In this document: positions 1 through 8,074 of the stretch, piece after piece | How the letters are laid out: each line of letters begins with the position of its first letter | Position numbering within the stretch: position 1 is the stretch's first letter | Origin: G963704535 sp963704535 | GTDB lineage: Bacteria > Chloroflexota > Chloroflexia > Chloroflexales > Roseiflexaceae | Direction of reading: 5' to 3' | Length of the DNA: 64,000 bases | Assembly (NCBI GenBank): GCA_963704535.1 | Contig: OY969916.1 | Span: 4,402,001-4,466,000, forward strand | Position numbers and translations under genes: made by a program | Notes under the pieces: model-generated | Seen by the model: the letters and a program-made list of their open reading frames with translations, nothing else | What the model was told of the DNA's origin: nothing | The model's database searches: none

Positions 1-335
1 GCATCGGCCAGCGCCTGCACCCGCCCATGGTACTTATACCCGCCGCGGTCGAACACGACCTTATCGATGCCGGCGGCCTTGGCGCGCTCGGCGATCAAAC
101 GCCCGACCGCCTTGGCCTGCTCGATCTTCGACTGCTCGGCGATCGTCTTTACCGACGACTCGACCGTCGAGGCGGCTACCAGCGTCCGGCCGACCGCATC
201 ATCGATCACCTGGGCGTAGATATGAATATTACTCCGAAACACGCTCAGGCGCGGTCGCTCGGGATTGCCCGCGACCCGCTTACGTACGCGGCGGTGCCGG
301 CGGATACGGAGTTCACGTGGTGTACGTCCTGCCAT
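1..335 (-). CDS. rplR: 50S ribosomal protein L18 (partial)
   Basis: Large-subunit protein that binds 5S rRNA. The first 111 residues are present and the C-terminus runs off the left edge. It opens MAGRTPRELRIRRHRR (basic arm), followed by the family-typical VFRSNIHIYAQ and VVFDRGGYKYHGRV segments. An AGGAG ribosome binding site precedes the ATG at 335. It is the last visible gene of the spc part of the cluster, separated from rplF by a heptad-repeat hairpin. Confidence 0.93.
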   Translation of the reverse strand, partial: MAGRTPRELRIRRHRRVRKRVAGNPERPRLSVFRSNIHIYAQVIDDAVGRTLVAASTVESSVKTIAEQSKIEQAKAVGRLIAERAKAAGIDKVVFDRGGYKYHGRVQALAD

Positions 336-379
336 AGTAGTACTACTCCTGGCGACAGAGATTGTATCCCCTGTCTTTC

Positions 380-452
380 AGTTATGGATTAAGAGTTATG
401 AGTTATGAATAAAGGCTCCTCAACTCATAACTCTTAACTCTTAACTCATAAC
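380..452. repeat. heptad-repeat hairpin between rplF and rplR
   Basis: Tandem 7-base units of the AGTTATG/AGTTAAG type are followed after a short loop by their inverted counterparts (CATAACT/CTTAACT), giving a long imperfect hairpin in the transcript. The same design recurs at 2341-2404, 6841-6922 and 7997-8074 in this operon. Confidence 0.8.
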
Positions 453-1015
453 TATTTCGTCTTACCCGTCTTGCCGGCCTTGCGGCGCACCTTCTCGCCC
501 CGGTACCTGATGCCGTACCCCTTGTAGGGCTCCGGTGGGCGCAAGCCACGCAGCTTGGCGGCCTCTTCGCCGACCAGTTGCTTGTCGATCCCTCGAATGA
601 TCACCTGCTGCGGCTCATTGGCGCTGCGGCGCTCGATGATCTCGAAGATGACCCCCTCCGGCGGAACAACGCGGATAGGGTGCGAGAAACCGAGCTGAAG
701 AATGATATTCTTGCCCTCGCGCGTGGCGCGGTAGCCGACACCGCTGATCTCCAGCACGCGCTGGTACCCGTCGGTGACACCGGTGACCATGTTCGCCAAC
801 AGCGAGCGCGTCAGACCGTGTAGCGCGCGGTGCCGCGGCGTATCGGTCGGCCGGGCCACCGTCAGCACATCGCTCTCCTGCTGGATGATGATCTCCGCAG
901 GCAACTGCTGCTCAAGGGTTCCCTTGGGCCCCTTGACGGAGACAAAGTTCCCCTCGACCACCTTGATATCCACATCCTTGGGGACAGAGATGGGCTTCTT
1001 ACCGATCCGTGACAT
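452..1015 (-). CDS. rplF: 50S ribosomal protein L6
   Basis: 187 residues, usual length for L6, which lies near the factor-binding region of the 50S subunit. The start is MSRIGKKPISVPKDV; the longer in-frame upstream stretch is not conserved in the family, and AGGGAGGAG lies just before this ATG at 1015. The C-terminal signature PEPYKGYGIRYRGE (L6 signature 1) is present. It follows rpsH by 17 bases. Confidence 0.96.
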   Translation of the reverse strand: MSRIGKKPISVPKDVDIKVVEGNFVSVKGPKGTLEQQLPAEIIIQQESDVLTVARPTDTPRHRALHGLTRSLLANMVTGVTDGYQRVLEISGVGYRATREGKNIILQLGFSHPIRVVPPEGVIFEIIERRSANEPQQVIIRGIDKQLVGEEAAKLRGLRPPEPYKGYGIRYRGEKVRRKAGKTGKTK

Positions 1016-1032
1016 CGCTGGTCTCCTCCCTG

Positions 1033-1431
1033 CTACCAAATGTAGCACAGCACCTCGCCCCCGATGTGCTGCTGCCATGCTTCATGGCCAGCCATCACGC
1101 CTTGGGGGGTCGAAAGGATGCTAAGACCCAGACCGCCGCGTACACGCGGGATATCGGCGTGGCCGGTATAAATACGCAACCCCGGCTTGCTCACGCGCTT
1201 GAGGCCGGTAATCACCGGCCGACGGTCGGACGTATATTTCAGGGTAATCAGAATTGCATCAGCCGGATTGCCCTTCTGAATCTCGAAGTCGCGGATGAAG
1301 CCCTCGCGTTTCAAAATCTCCGCGATCGCCAGCTTCATCTTGGACGCCGGGACTGACACCGTAACATGACGGGCCATGCACGCATTCCTGATGCGCGTCA
1401 GCATATCGGCAATTGGATCGTTAACGCTCAC
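1033..1431 (-). CDS. rpsH: 30S ribosomal protein S8
   Basis: 132 residues, full length. S8 binds the central domain of 16S rRNA and in many bacteria represses the spc operon. It begins with a GTG codon (MSVNDPIADMLTRIRNA) 4 bases after GGAGGAGC and ends in the typical GGEVLCYIW. The S8 signature region around ILSTPQGVM is present. Confidence 0.96.
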   Translation of the reverse strand: MSVNDPIADMLTRIRNACMARHVTVSVPASKMKLAIAEILKREGFIRDFEIQKGNPADAILITLKYTSDRRPVITGLKRVSKPGLRIYTGHADIPRVRGGLGLSILSTPQGVMAGHEAWQQHIGGEVLCYIW

Positions 1432-1486
1432 TACGCTCCTCCTTGATGACCATTGTGTTAGACAGCCGTACGTGCCCGCAGAGACG

Positions 1487-1672
1487 CTACCAACTCGACT
1501 TGGTAACGCCCGGAATCAGTCCTTTGAGCGCGTTCTCGCGGAAGCAGATACGGCACATGCCAAACTTGCGCATAAAGGCGCGTGAGCGGCCACAGAGCCT
1601 GCAGCGATTGTAAGCGCGCACCTTGTATTTAGGCGGCCGCTGGGCCTTGACGATCAGCGATTTTTTTGCCAA
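1487..1672 (-). CDS. rpsZ: 30S ribosomal protein S14 type Z
   Basis: 61 residues, the short zinc-binding form of S14. The two knuckles CRLC and CRIC are intact, so this is the C+ paralogue and not a zinc-independent one. It sits between rplE and rpsH as in other spc operons. The ending KGLIPGVTKSSW is characteristic. Confidence 0.96.
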   Translation of the reverse strand: MAKKSLIVKAQRPPKYKVRAYNRCRLCGRSRAFMRKFGMCRICFRENALKGLIPGVTKSSW

Positions 1673-1746
1673 TGTGTGCTCCTTGCTAACAGCTCAGGCT
1701 GGTGAGTAAACCGTCCGGCAATGACCGTGCCTACTCCTGGCCTGTG

Positions 1747-2289
1747 CTAATCGCGAAACGGCATACCGAGACGCTTCAGCAGCGCATAGCCCTGCGCGTC
1801 GTCGGGGGCACTGGTGACAATCGCCACCTCCATGCCGCGAATCTTATCTACCTTATCGTAGTCGATCTCCGGAAAGATAATCTGCTCGCGCAGGCCCAGG
1901 CTGTAGTTGCCACGGCCATCGAACGAGCGGCGGCTGATGCCGCGGAAGTCGCGCAGGCGCGGCAGCGCCAAGTTGACCAATCGGTCGAGGAAATCGTACA
2001 TCCGGCTGCCGCGCAGCGTCACCATCGCGCCAATCGCCATCCCCTGGCGCAGCTTAAAGGCGGCGATCGACTTCTTGGCCTTCGTGATTACCGGCTTCTG
2101 ACCGCTGATCTGCGACAGGTCGCCGACAGCCGCGTCCAGCGCCTTGGCATTCTGGATCGCCTCGCCGAGCCCGATGTTCAAGACCACCTTCTCCAGGCGC
2201 GGGACCTGCATTGGCGTGGTGTACTTGAACTCCTGCATGAGCGCCGCTACGACCTCACTCTGGTAATGCTCTTTCAGTCGTGGTGCCAT
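1747..2289 (-). CDS. rplE: 50S ribosomal protein L5
   Basis: 180 residues, full length. L5 binds 5S rRNA and contacts P-site tRNA. Visible signatures include KVVLNIGLGEA near residue 35, GQKPVITKAKKSIAAFKLR near 65, and the central GRGNYSLGLREQIIFPEI. The ATG at 2289 follows AGGAGTAGAA. The upstream spacer toward rplX holds a heptad-repeat hairpin. Confidence 0.96.
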   Translation of the reverse strand: MAPRLKEHYQSEVVAALMQEFKYTTPMQVPRLEKVVLNIGLGEAIQNAKALDAAVGDLSQISGQKPVITKAKKSIAAFKLRQGMAIGAMVTLRGSRMYDFLDRLVNLALPRLRDFRGISRRSFDGRGNYSLGLREQIIFPEIDYDKVDKIRGMEVAIVTSAPDDAQGYALLKRLGMPFRD

Positions 2290-2340
2290 TTCTACTCCTC
2301 AAGGGCTTGGAGAGCGCACAGCATCGGCCCTCCGGCCTTG

Positions 2341-2404
2341 AAGTTATGAGTTATAAGTTATGAGTTAGAAAGGAGCTTAACTCTTAACTCTTAACTCTTA
2401 ACTA
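2341..2404. repeat. heptad-repeat hairpin between rplX and rplE
   Basis: AGTTATG-type units on the left arm and CTTAACT units on the right arm flank a short loop. Same family as 380-452. Confidence 0.8.
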
Positions 2405-2407
2405 CAT

Positions 2408-2740
2408 CTAATCGTCGATAGCCTCATCACAGGCCTTGCAGAAGCGCACCTTGCGTTCCCGGCCCTTGTGATCGGTTTCATCCAGAAAACGATGGCCCGT
2501 TCGTACTGCCCGGCCACAGCGCGGGCAGATCAGCATCACATTGGAGACATTGAGCGGCGCCTCCAGCTCAATGATCCCACTCGGCTTTCCGGGGCCGCGC
2601 TGCTTCATGTGACGCTTCACAATGTTCAAGCCTTCGACCACCACCCGATCCTTCTTCGGCAGCGCCTGCTTGATCTTGCCGCGCTTGCCCTTGTCCTTGC
2701 CGGTGATGATCAAGACCTCATCGCCAGTCTTTACGTGCAT
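2408..2740 (-). CDS. rplX: 50S ribosomal protein L24 with C-terminal zinc ribbon
   Basis: Assembly-initiating 50S protein, 110 residues. An N-terminal KOW motif (MHVKTGDEVLIITGKDKGK) is followed by EGLNIVKRHMK and a C-terminal zinc-ribbon-like stretch with CPRCGR and CKACDE. I place the start at the ATG at 2740, 8 bases after AGAAGG; a TTG codon 6 bases further upstream is in frame but poorly spaced. Confidence 0.95.
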   Translation of the reverse strand: MHVKTGDEVLIITGKDKGKRGKIKQALPKKDRVVVEGLNIVKRHMKQRGPGKPSGIIELEAPLNVSNVMLICPRCGRAVRTGHRFLDETDHKGRERKVRFCKACDEAIDD

Positions 2741-2756
2741 ATCCAAAACCTTCTTA

Positions 2757-2812
2757 GTAGTCAGTTGTCAGTTGTCAGTAGCAACGCACCACGGACCAAG
2801 AACAACAGACAA
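2757..2812. repeat. CAGTTGT-type tandem repeat between rplN and rplX
   Basis: About three units of CAGTTGT followed by a partly inverted copy (ACAACAGACAAT). It is the same architecture as the AACTCTT hairpins but with a different unit. Confidence 0.6.
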
Positions 2813-3181
2813 TCAGAGGACTTCCGGCGCAAGCGAGATGATCTTCATAAACGCCTTCTCGCGCAGCTCACGGGCGACCGGCCCAAAGATACGCGTGCCG
2901 CGCGGGTTGTTCTCCTTACCGATAATCACCGCCGCATTGTCATCGAAGCGGATGTGCGAGCCATCGGGGCGAACATACTCTTTAGCGGTCCGCACGATCA
3001 CGGCGCGCACCACCTCGCCCTTCTTCACGGCGCCGCCAGGAGAGGCCTCCTTGACCGACGCGATGATCACATCCCCGACGTAGCCATAGCGAACGTGTGA
3101 GCCACCCATAACCCGGATGCACATGATCTCTTTGGCGCCCGTGTTATCGGCAACTTTGAGACGAGTCTGCTGCTGCACCAT
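2813..3181 (-). CDS. rplN: 50S ribosomal protein L14
   Basis: 122 residues, full length and highly typical: MVQQQTRLKVADNTGAKEI at the start, then the L14 signature KEASPGGAVKKGEVVRAVIV, and FGPVARELREKAFMKIISLAPEVL at the end. L14 lies at the subunit interface. Only three bases separate its ATG from the rpsQ stop. Confidence 0.97.
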   Translation of the reverse strand: MVQQQTRLKVADNTGAKEIMCIRVMGGSHVRYGYVGDVIIASVKEASPGGAVKKGEVVRAVIVRTAKEYVRPDGSHIRFDDNAAVIIGKENNPRGTRIFGPVARELREKAFMKIISLAPEVL

Positions 3182-3184
3182 GGC

Positions 3185-3445
3185 TTAACTCTCCTCACCC
3201 CGCTTCATAACCTCGACCACTTCCCAGCGCTTGGTCTTGCTCAGTGGCCGCGTCTCGCCAATTCGGACAACATCCCCGATGTGGCATTCATTGCTCTCAT
3301 CGTGGGCGTGAAACTTGTTTGTCTTGCGGATGATCTTGCGATACAGGGGGTGCGGCTTGAGATAGTCGACCGCCACCACTATGGTTTTGTCCATCTTATC
3401 GCTGACCACCCGGCCAACCTTATACTGGCGTCGCCCTTCGGCCAT
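3185..3445 (-). CDS. rpsQ: 30S ribosomal protein S17
   Basis: 86 residues. The OB-fold protein shows GRVVSDKMDKTIVVAVDYLK, the KFHAHDESNEC turn and the S17 signature GDVVRIGETRPLSKTKRWEVV. The ATG at 3445 lies 8 bases after GGAG; an in-frame TTG two codons earlier is less likely. Confidence 0.95.
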   Translation of the reverse strand: MAEGRRQYKVGRVVSDKMDKTIVVAVDYLKPHPLYRKIIRKTNKFHAHDESNECHIGDVVRIGETRPLSKTKRWEVVEVMKRGEES

Positions 3446-3470
3446 AATCAATCTCCGTTCTTAGAAGCCG

Positions 3471-3523
3471 CTTGAAAAGGGCATTCTTGAGGGCGACCCC
3501 TCAAACTCCCCCTTTTCAAATAG
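3471..3523. repeat. GC-rich dispersed hairpin repeat (family B), rpmC-rpsQ spacer
   Basis: The outer arms TTGAAAAGGG and CCCTTTTCAA flank an inner GAGGG/CCCCTC palindrome. It matches the repeats at 13,914-14,002, 16,913-17,017 and 19,090-19,283. Confidence 0.75.
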
Positions 3524-3527
3524 TCTC

Positions 3528-3722
3528 TTACAGTCCCAACTCACGCTCGCGCAGGATGGTCTTGATCCGCGCTATCTCGCGCTTGACGATCCGTGGGCGG
3601 CTAGTAGCGGTCAGCTTGCCCATCACCTGCTGGAAGCGCAGGTTGAAGAGCTCCTCGTAGTGATCTTTGATCTGAGCGCGCAGTTGCTCGTCATCAAGAT
3701 TACGCAGTTCATCGTTGTTCAT
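3528..3722 (-). CDS. rpmC: 50S ribosomal protein L29
   Basis: 64 residues, at the polypeptide exit tunnel. The start MNNDELRNLDDEQL is chosen because its ATG overlaps the rplP stop as ATGA (3719-3722), a translational-coupling arrangement, and the longer in-frame extension is not L29-like. The helical hairpin FNLRFQQVMGKL and IARIKTILRERE are diagnostic. Confidence 0.94.
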   Translation of the reverse strand: MNNDELRNLDDEQLRAQIKDHYEELFNLRFQQVMGKLTATSRPRIVKREIARIKTILRERELGL

Positions 3723-4144
3723 TCGGTCGCCTCCGCGTCCTCGCGTCCGATAACTTTGCACTTGATCGGCATCTTCTGCGCGGCCAGGTGAAGCGCCTCC
3801 TGGGCGATATCGGGGCGCACGCCGGCGATCTCAAACATCACGCGGCCAGGCTTGATCACCACCACCCAGTGATCGACCGCGCCCTTGCCGGAGCCCATGC
3901 GGGTCTCGGCCGGCTTGGCCGTCACCGGCTTGTCGGGGAAGATGCGAATCCAGATTTTGCCACCGCGCTTGACGTGGTGGGTGATGGCGCGGCGGGCAGC
4001 CTCGATCTGGCGGCTGGTGACCCAGGACGGTTCCATCGCCATCAGCCCGAAGTCGCCAAAGGCGACCGTGTTGCCCCGTTGAGCCATCCCCCGGTTGCGC
4101 CCGCGGTGATGCTTTCGATATTTCACGCGCTTGGGCATCAGCAT
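3719..4144 (-). CDS. rplP: 50S ribosomal protein L16
   Basis: About 141 residues. L16 helps form the A-site and is an assembly-late protein. Typical blocks are MPKRVKYRKHHRGRNRG, FGDFGLMAMEPSWVTSRQIE, KPAETRMGSGKG and PGRVMFEIAGV. Two in-frame ATGs are close; the second (4144) has the better spacing from AAGGAG. The stop overlaps the rpmC start. Confidence 0.95.
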   Translation of the reverse strand: MLMPKRVKYRKHHRGRNRGMAQRGNTVAFGDFGLMAMEPSWVTSRQIEAARRAITHHVKRGGKIWIRIFPDKPVTAKPAETRMGSGKGAVDHWVVVIKPGRVMFEIAGVRPDIAQEALHLAAQKMPIKCKVIGREDAEATE

Positions 4145-4160
4145 GGTCATTGCTCCTTAT

Positions 4161-5009
4161 TTAACCACGCGACGACGTGCCGCGCCCGCCGCCGCCGCGT
4201 GAGCCGCCACGGCCACCACGGTCGCCGCCACCGCTGCCACCACGGTCGCCGCCGCCACCGCCGCCACCGCCGCCACCGCCACCGCCACGGCCGCCGCGTG
4301 ATCGCCGGCGCGGACGATCATCATCATCGTTCATCTGCGGGCGCACCGGAGTTAGCTGGCCCGCCTGCATCTTGCCCATCTGATCGGGGAAGATCTCGCC
4401 CTTGTAGATCCAGACCTTGACGCCGATGCGGCCATAGGTCGTGTGCGCATGGACCTGGGCATAGTCAATATCGGCGCGCAGCGTATGGCGCGGCACGCGC
4501 CCATCGCTCTCATTGGCGACGCGGGCCATCTCGGCGCCGCCCAGCCTTCCGGAGCACTTGATCTTGACGCCCTGCGCGCCCAGGCGCATCGCCCGCTGCA
4601 CCGCCTGCTTCATCGCACGCTTGTAGGAGACGCGCTTGTTGATCTGCTCGGCGATGCTCTCGGCGACAAGCTGCGACTCAAGCTCAGGCTGGTGAATTTC
4701 CTGGATGTTGAGCTTGACCTTCTTGCTGGTGCGCTTCTCAAGCTCAGCCTTCAGCTCATCGACCTTGGCGCCGCGCTTGCCGATCACAATACCGGGTTTG
4801 GCGGTATAGACCGTCACCTCGACCTTGTTGGCCGAGCGCTCGATCTCCACGCGCGCCACACCGGCGTTCTCAAGCTCCTTGGTGATCATCTTGCGCAGCA
4901 TAAAGTCTTCGTGAAGCTGTTCGGTATAGCCGCGCTCCGCGAACCACTTCGACTGCCAATCTTTGATGTATCCGAGTCGAAACCCGATCGGGTGTACTTT
5001 GCGTCCCAT
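4161..5009 (-). CDS. rpsC: 30S ribosomal protein S3 with long Gly/Arg-rich tail
   Basis: 282 residues, clearly longer than the usual 210-240. Residues 1 to about 215 are ordinary S3: MGRKVHPIGFRLGYIKDW, the KH domain with GIVIGKRGAKVDELK, then CSGRLGGAEMAR and THTTYGRIGVKVWIYKGE. The last ~65 residues are an acidic NDDDD patch followed by Arg-rich and glycine-rich RGG-like repeats. Such tails suggest RNA contact but the function here is not known. Confidence 0.95.
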   Translation of the reverse strand: MGRKVHPIGFRLGYIKDWQSKWFAERGYTEQLHEDFMLRKMITKELENAGVARVEIERSANKVEVTVYTAKPGIVIGKRGAKVDELKAELEKRTSKKVKLNIQEIHQPELESQLVAESIAEQINKRVSYKRAMKQAVQRAMRLGAQGVKIKCSGRLGGAEMARVANESDGRVPRHTLRADIDYAQVHAHTTYGRIGVKVWIYKGEIFPDQMGKMQAGQLTPVRPQMNDDDDRPRRRSRGGRGGGGGGGGGGGGGDRGGSGGGDRGGRGGSRGGGGRGTSSRG

Positions 5010-5060
5010 AGTTCCTCACCATCACGAAGGGAAACAGGGTGTGTTTCCGTTAAGACAAAA

Positions 5061-5143
5061 TTTCCGATGGCGCCATTCTACGTTACAGTGTGGGTGGGGT
5101 GAGGCTGAGAGGGCTGCCCTCCAACCTCCCTTTTCCCAGGAGG
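5061..5143. repeat. dispersed hairpin repeat (family A), rplV-rpsC spacer
   Basis: About 80 bases resembling TTTCNGGTGGCGCC, TTCTACNTTACAATGTG, GGTGGGG, then a GAGGG-CTGCC-CTC hairpin and a T-rich end. Related copies are at 8828-8906, 10,631-10,694, 15,391-15,473 and 23,900-23,983. Confidence 0.8.
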
Positions 5144-5147
5144 GTAA

Positions 5148-5489
5148 CTAGAGCTCCTCGCCATCGTCCACGATCACCGTGATATGGGTCGTGCGCTTGC
5201 GAATGTGATCGGCGCGGCCCCGTGCGCGGGGCATAAAGCGCTTGAAAGCCGGTCCCTCGTCAGCGAAGATCGTCTTCACGACCAGATCATCCGGCGTCAT
5301 CTCAAAGTTGTTCTCGGCATTCGCCGCCGCCGACTTGATCGTGCGGGCGATCTCGCGGGCCGCCTTGTGCGGCATATAGCGCAAAATCGCCAGCGCGCGG
5401 TCGACAGGCTTGCCGCGCACCAGGTCCATCACCGGGCGCACCTTGGTGGGCGAGATGCGTACAGACTTGGTTATTGCTTTTGCTTGCAT
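5148..5489 (-). CDS. rplV: 50S ribosomal protein L22
   Basis: 113 residues; it lines the exit tunnel through its long beta-hairpin. Recognisable blocks are SVRISPTKVRPVMDLVRGK near residue 10, KSAAANAENNFEM, and FADEGPAFKRFMPRARGRADHI with the L22 signature. The full length agrees with the family. Confidence 0.95.
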   Translation of the reverse strand: MQAKAITKSVRISPTKVRPVMDLVRGKPVDRALAILRYMPHKAAREIARTIKSAAANAENNFEMTPDDLVVKTIFADEGPAFKRFMPRARGRADHIRKRTTHITVIVDDGEEL

Positions 5490-5499
5490 CGCTCAACCT

Positions 5500-5546
5500 T
5501 AATCTTGCGTGTTGCGTGTTGCGTGTTGACGAAGTCACGCAATACG
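5500..5546. repeat. TGCGTGT tandem repeat between rpsS and rplV
   Basis: Three units of a 7-base TGCGTGT repeat are followed by a partial inverted copy (TCACGCAATACG), another variant of the heptad hairpin design. Confidence 0.65.
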
Positions 5547-5549
5547 ATG

Positions 5550-5837
5550 TTACTTCATCTTGCCGCGCTTATCAGCCTTCTTGCCGCCATGGCTGCGGAA
5601 GAAGCGTGTCGGCGCGAACTCGCCCAGCTTGTGACCAACCATATTCTCGGTGATATAGACCGGCACGTGGCGCCGCCCATCGTGGACAGCGATGGTATGG
5701 CCCACCATCTGCGGGAAGATTGTCGAATCGCGCGACCAGGTGCGCAGCACGCGCTTCTCACTCGCGCGATTCATGTCCTCGATTCGGCCCAGGAGCCGGG
5801 TATCGACGTAAGGCCCTTTTTTCGACGAACGTGACAT
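5550..5837 (-). CDS. rpsS: 30S ribosomal protein S19
   Basis: 95 residues, full length. MSRSSKKGPYVDTRLLGRI opens the protein; the S19 signature around HDGRRHVPVYITENMVGHKLGEFAPTR is intact. S19 lies in the head of the 30S subunit with S13. Confidence 0.96.
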   Translation of the reverse strand: MSRSSKKGPYVDTRLLGRIEDMNRASEKRVLRTWSRDSTIFPQMVGHTIAVHDGRRHVPVYITENMVGHKLGEFAPTRFFRSHGGKKADKRGKMK

Positions 5838-5999
5838 CTAGTTCCCTTCCTTTGCACTGGGAGCAGGGAGAGGCAGAGCATCGGCCCTGATCCTCCGGCA
5901 CGCCACCGGCGCGCTCCCCTTCTTGTGAGTGTGGTGCGGAGGAGGCTTGGAGGGGGCTACCCCTCCAAACCACCCCCGTAAAACCACTGTGGTGGATCA

Positions 6000-6828
6000 C
6001 TAATTCTTGCGGCGGCGGACGATATAGCGATCGGTGCTGGGGTTGTGGCGCGTCTTGACGCCGCGCGCCGGCTTGCCCCACTTCGTCTTCGGCCCTGGCA
6101 TACCGCGCGGCGCGCGGCCCTCGCCACCACCATGAGGATGGTCGCGCGGGTTCATCGCCGCTCCGCGCACCTCGGGCCGGCGCCCCCTCCAGCGCTTGCG
6201 CCCGGCCTTGCCGATGCGGATGTTCTGGTGATCAAGATTGCCGACCTGCCCGATCGTGGCCGTGCATTCGATATGTACCATGCCGCATCTCACCCGAAGG
6301 CATACGTAGGGTCGCGTAGGTGCCTTCTTTAGCCATCAACTGCGCCGACGAGCCGGCGCTGCGCACCATCACGCCGCCGCGGCCCAGTTGCAGCTCGATG
6401 TTATGCATCTGCGAACCGAGCGGGATCAGCCGCAGCGGCATCGCATTGCCCACCCGAACTTCGGCCTCGGGACCACTCATCACCCGGTCGCCCACATTCA
6501 GGCCCAGCGGCGCCAGGATGTAGCGCTTCTCGCCGTCGGCGTAGTGCAGCAGCGCGATGCGCGCGGTGCGATTGGGGTCATACTCGATCGTGGCCACCTT
6601 CGCCGGGATGCCGTGCTTATTGCGCTTGAAATCGATGATCCGGTAGGCCCGCTTGTGACCACCGCCGCGATGGCGCGTCGTCAGCCGGCCGCGATTGTTG
6701 CGCCCGCCGCTCTTGCGTAGCGGAGCAAGCAAGGATCGCTCGGGGTCCTTCTTGGTGATCTCCTCGAACGTCGACACCGACATATTGCGCCGGCCGGCCG
6801 AGGTCGGTTTATATCGTCGAACACCCAT
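6000..6828 (-). CDS. rplB: 50S ribosomal protein L2, one-base frameshift
   Basis: L2 supports the peptidyl transferase centre. Residues 1-182 (MGVRRYKPTSAGRRNM to MPSGEMR) read in one frame and MVHIECTATIGQVGNLDH to the end in the next. One surplus base at about 6282 separates GEMR from MVHIEC, which are adjacent in normal L2. Removing it gives 275 residues, the standard length, ending with the SPTDRYIVRRRK-like tail. Because rplB is essential and both halves are perfectly conserved, a sequence error is more likely than a real mutation. Confidence 0.9.
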
Positions 6829-6840
6829 CGTTTCTCTCCG

Positions 6841-6922
6841 AGAAGTTATGAGTTATAAGTTATGAGTTATGAGTTATGGAACTTCCGTAACTCTTAACTC
6901 TTAACTCTTAACTCCTAACTCG
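6841..6922. repeat. heptad-repeat hairpin between rplW and rplB
   Basis: Four AGTTATG-type units and, after a short loop, four CTTAACT-type units in inverse orientation. The longest of the AACTCTT-family hairpins here. Confidence 0.8.
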
Positions 6923-7218
6923 CTATACGCCCTCGAACAGCTCGATTCGATCGCCCGGCGCCAGCGTCACGATCGCCTTCTTCCAATCGGCGCTATAGCC
7001 GAAGCGCGGACCCTGCCGCGTGTTGCGCCGACGCAGCTTGCCACGCACATTCATCGTGTGGACCTTGGTCACCGAGACGTTGAAGATCTCTTCGATCGCC
7101 AGCCGATCTGCGCCTTGGTCGCCTCGCGATCCACCTCGAAGCAATACTTATTGAACACCATCAAGTTGGTATTCTTCTCGGTGATCAACGGACGAATAAT
7201 AATCTGATGTGAGTTCAT
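6923..7218 (-). CDS. rplW: 50S ribosomal protein L23, one-base frameshift
   Basis: L23 is at the exit tunnel and docks trigger factor and SRP. The true start is MNSHQIIIRPLITEKNTNL at 7218, whose ATG overlaps the rplD stop (ATGA, 7215-7218). The frame breaks near 7104, where one C seems to be missing between KAQI and RLAIEEIFNVSV. Restoring it gives 98 residues, normal for L23, ending in LAPGDRIELFEGV. Confidence 0.88.
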
Positions 7219-7974
7219 GACTGCTCCTCGTCCGTCTCGTCAGCGGTATCGGCGACGACGCCACCTAACTCCTCGTCCGTCTCGTCAGCGGTATCGGCGA
7301 CGACGCCACCTAACTCCTCGTCCGTCTCGTCAGCGGTATCGGCGGCGGCAACGCCACCCAACCAGCTCTCGATCAGATCCACGGCCGCCTGCGAGATCAC
7401 GACGTTGTTGTAGGTCAACAGGTCGATCACATTCAGGTAATTGGCCAGCAGGGTCTTCACGCCGGGCAGATTATTGGCCGAGCGCTGCACATTCTCGTCC
7501 TTCTGGTCGAGCACGATCAGCGTCTTGCCGTCGAGATTGAGCGCCGAAAGGCAGCCGATCATATCCTTGGTGCGCGGCTGCTCCAGCGCGAGCTGATCGA
7601 CAAAGCGGATCTCATCGGCGGCGTATTTGGCCGAGAGCGCGGAGCGTACCGCCAGCCGGCGCATCTTGCGCGGCATATCCTGGCGATACGAGCGCGGATG
7701 CGGGCCATGGGCCACGCCACCGCCCTTGCGGTGCGGGGCGCGAATCGAGCCCTGGCGCGCGCGGCCGGTGCCCTTCTGGCGATACAGCTTGCGCGTGCTG
7801 CCCGGCGACCTCGCCACGACCGCGGGTGTTATGGGTGCCAAGGCGGGCATTGGCCTGCTGGCGCACCATCGCCTGATGCATCACCGGGACATTCGGCGTG
7901 ATGCCGAAAATATACTCGGCGAGCTGGATGGACCCCACCTCATCGCCGGACTGGTTGAAGAGTTTTGCTTCCAT
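7215..7974 (-). CDS. rplD: 50S ribosomal protein L4 with repeated acidic tail, one-base frameshift
   Basis: The L4 N-terminus (MEAKLFNQSGDEVGSIQLAE) reads in one frame up to RGRGEVAG and continues in another from STRKLYRQKGTGRARQGS; a surplus base near 7802 explains the break. The corrected product is about 252 residues, some 45 longer than usual. The excess is a C-terminal tail of three near-identical 15-residue units LGGVVADTADETDEE, encoded by 45-bp tandem repeats at 7224-7358. Confidence 0.88.
7224..7358. repeat. three 45-bp tandem repeats inside the 3' end of rplD
   Basis: Units start at 7224, 7269 and 7314. The first two are identical and the third diverges in its last bases. They keep the reading frame and encode an acidic Asp/Glu/Thr-rich tail on L4. 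Confidence 0.92.
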
Positions 7975-7996
7975 CAACAAGTATCCTTATATCTCT

Positions 7997-8074
7997 CAGT
8001 TATGAGTTACGAGTTATGAGTTATGAGTTTCCTAAAGCTGAAAACTTTTAACTCTTAACTTTTAACTCTTAACT
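7997..8074. repeat. heptad-repeat hairpin between rplC and rplD
   Basis: AGTTATG/AGTTACG units face inverted CTTAACT/TTTAACT units around a short AAAGCTGAAA loop. Confidence 0.78.
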
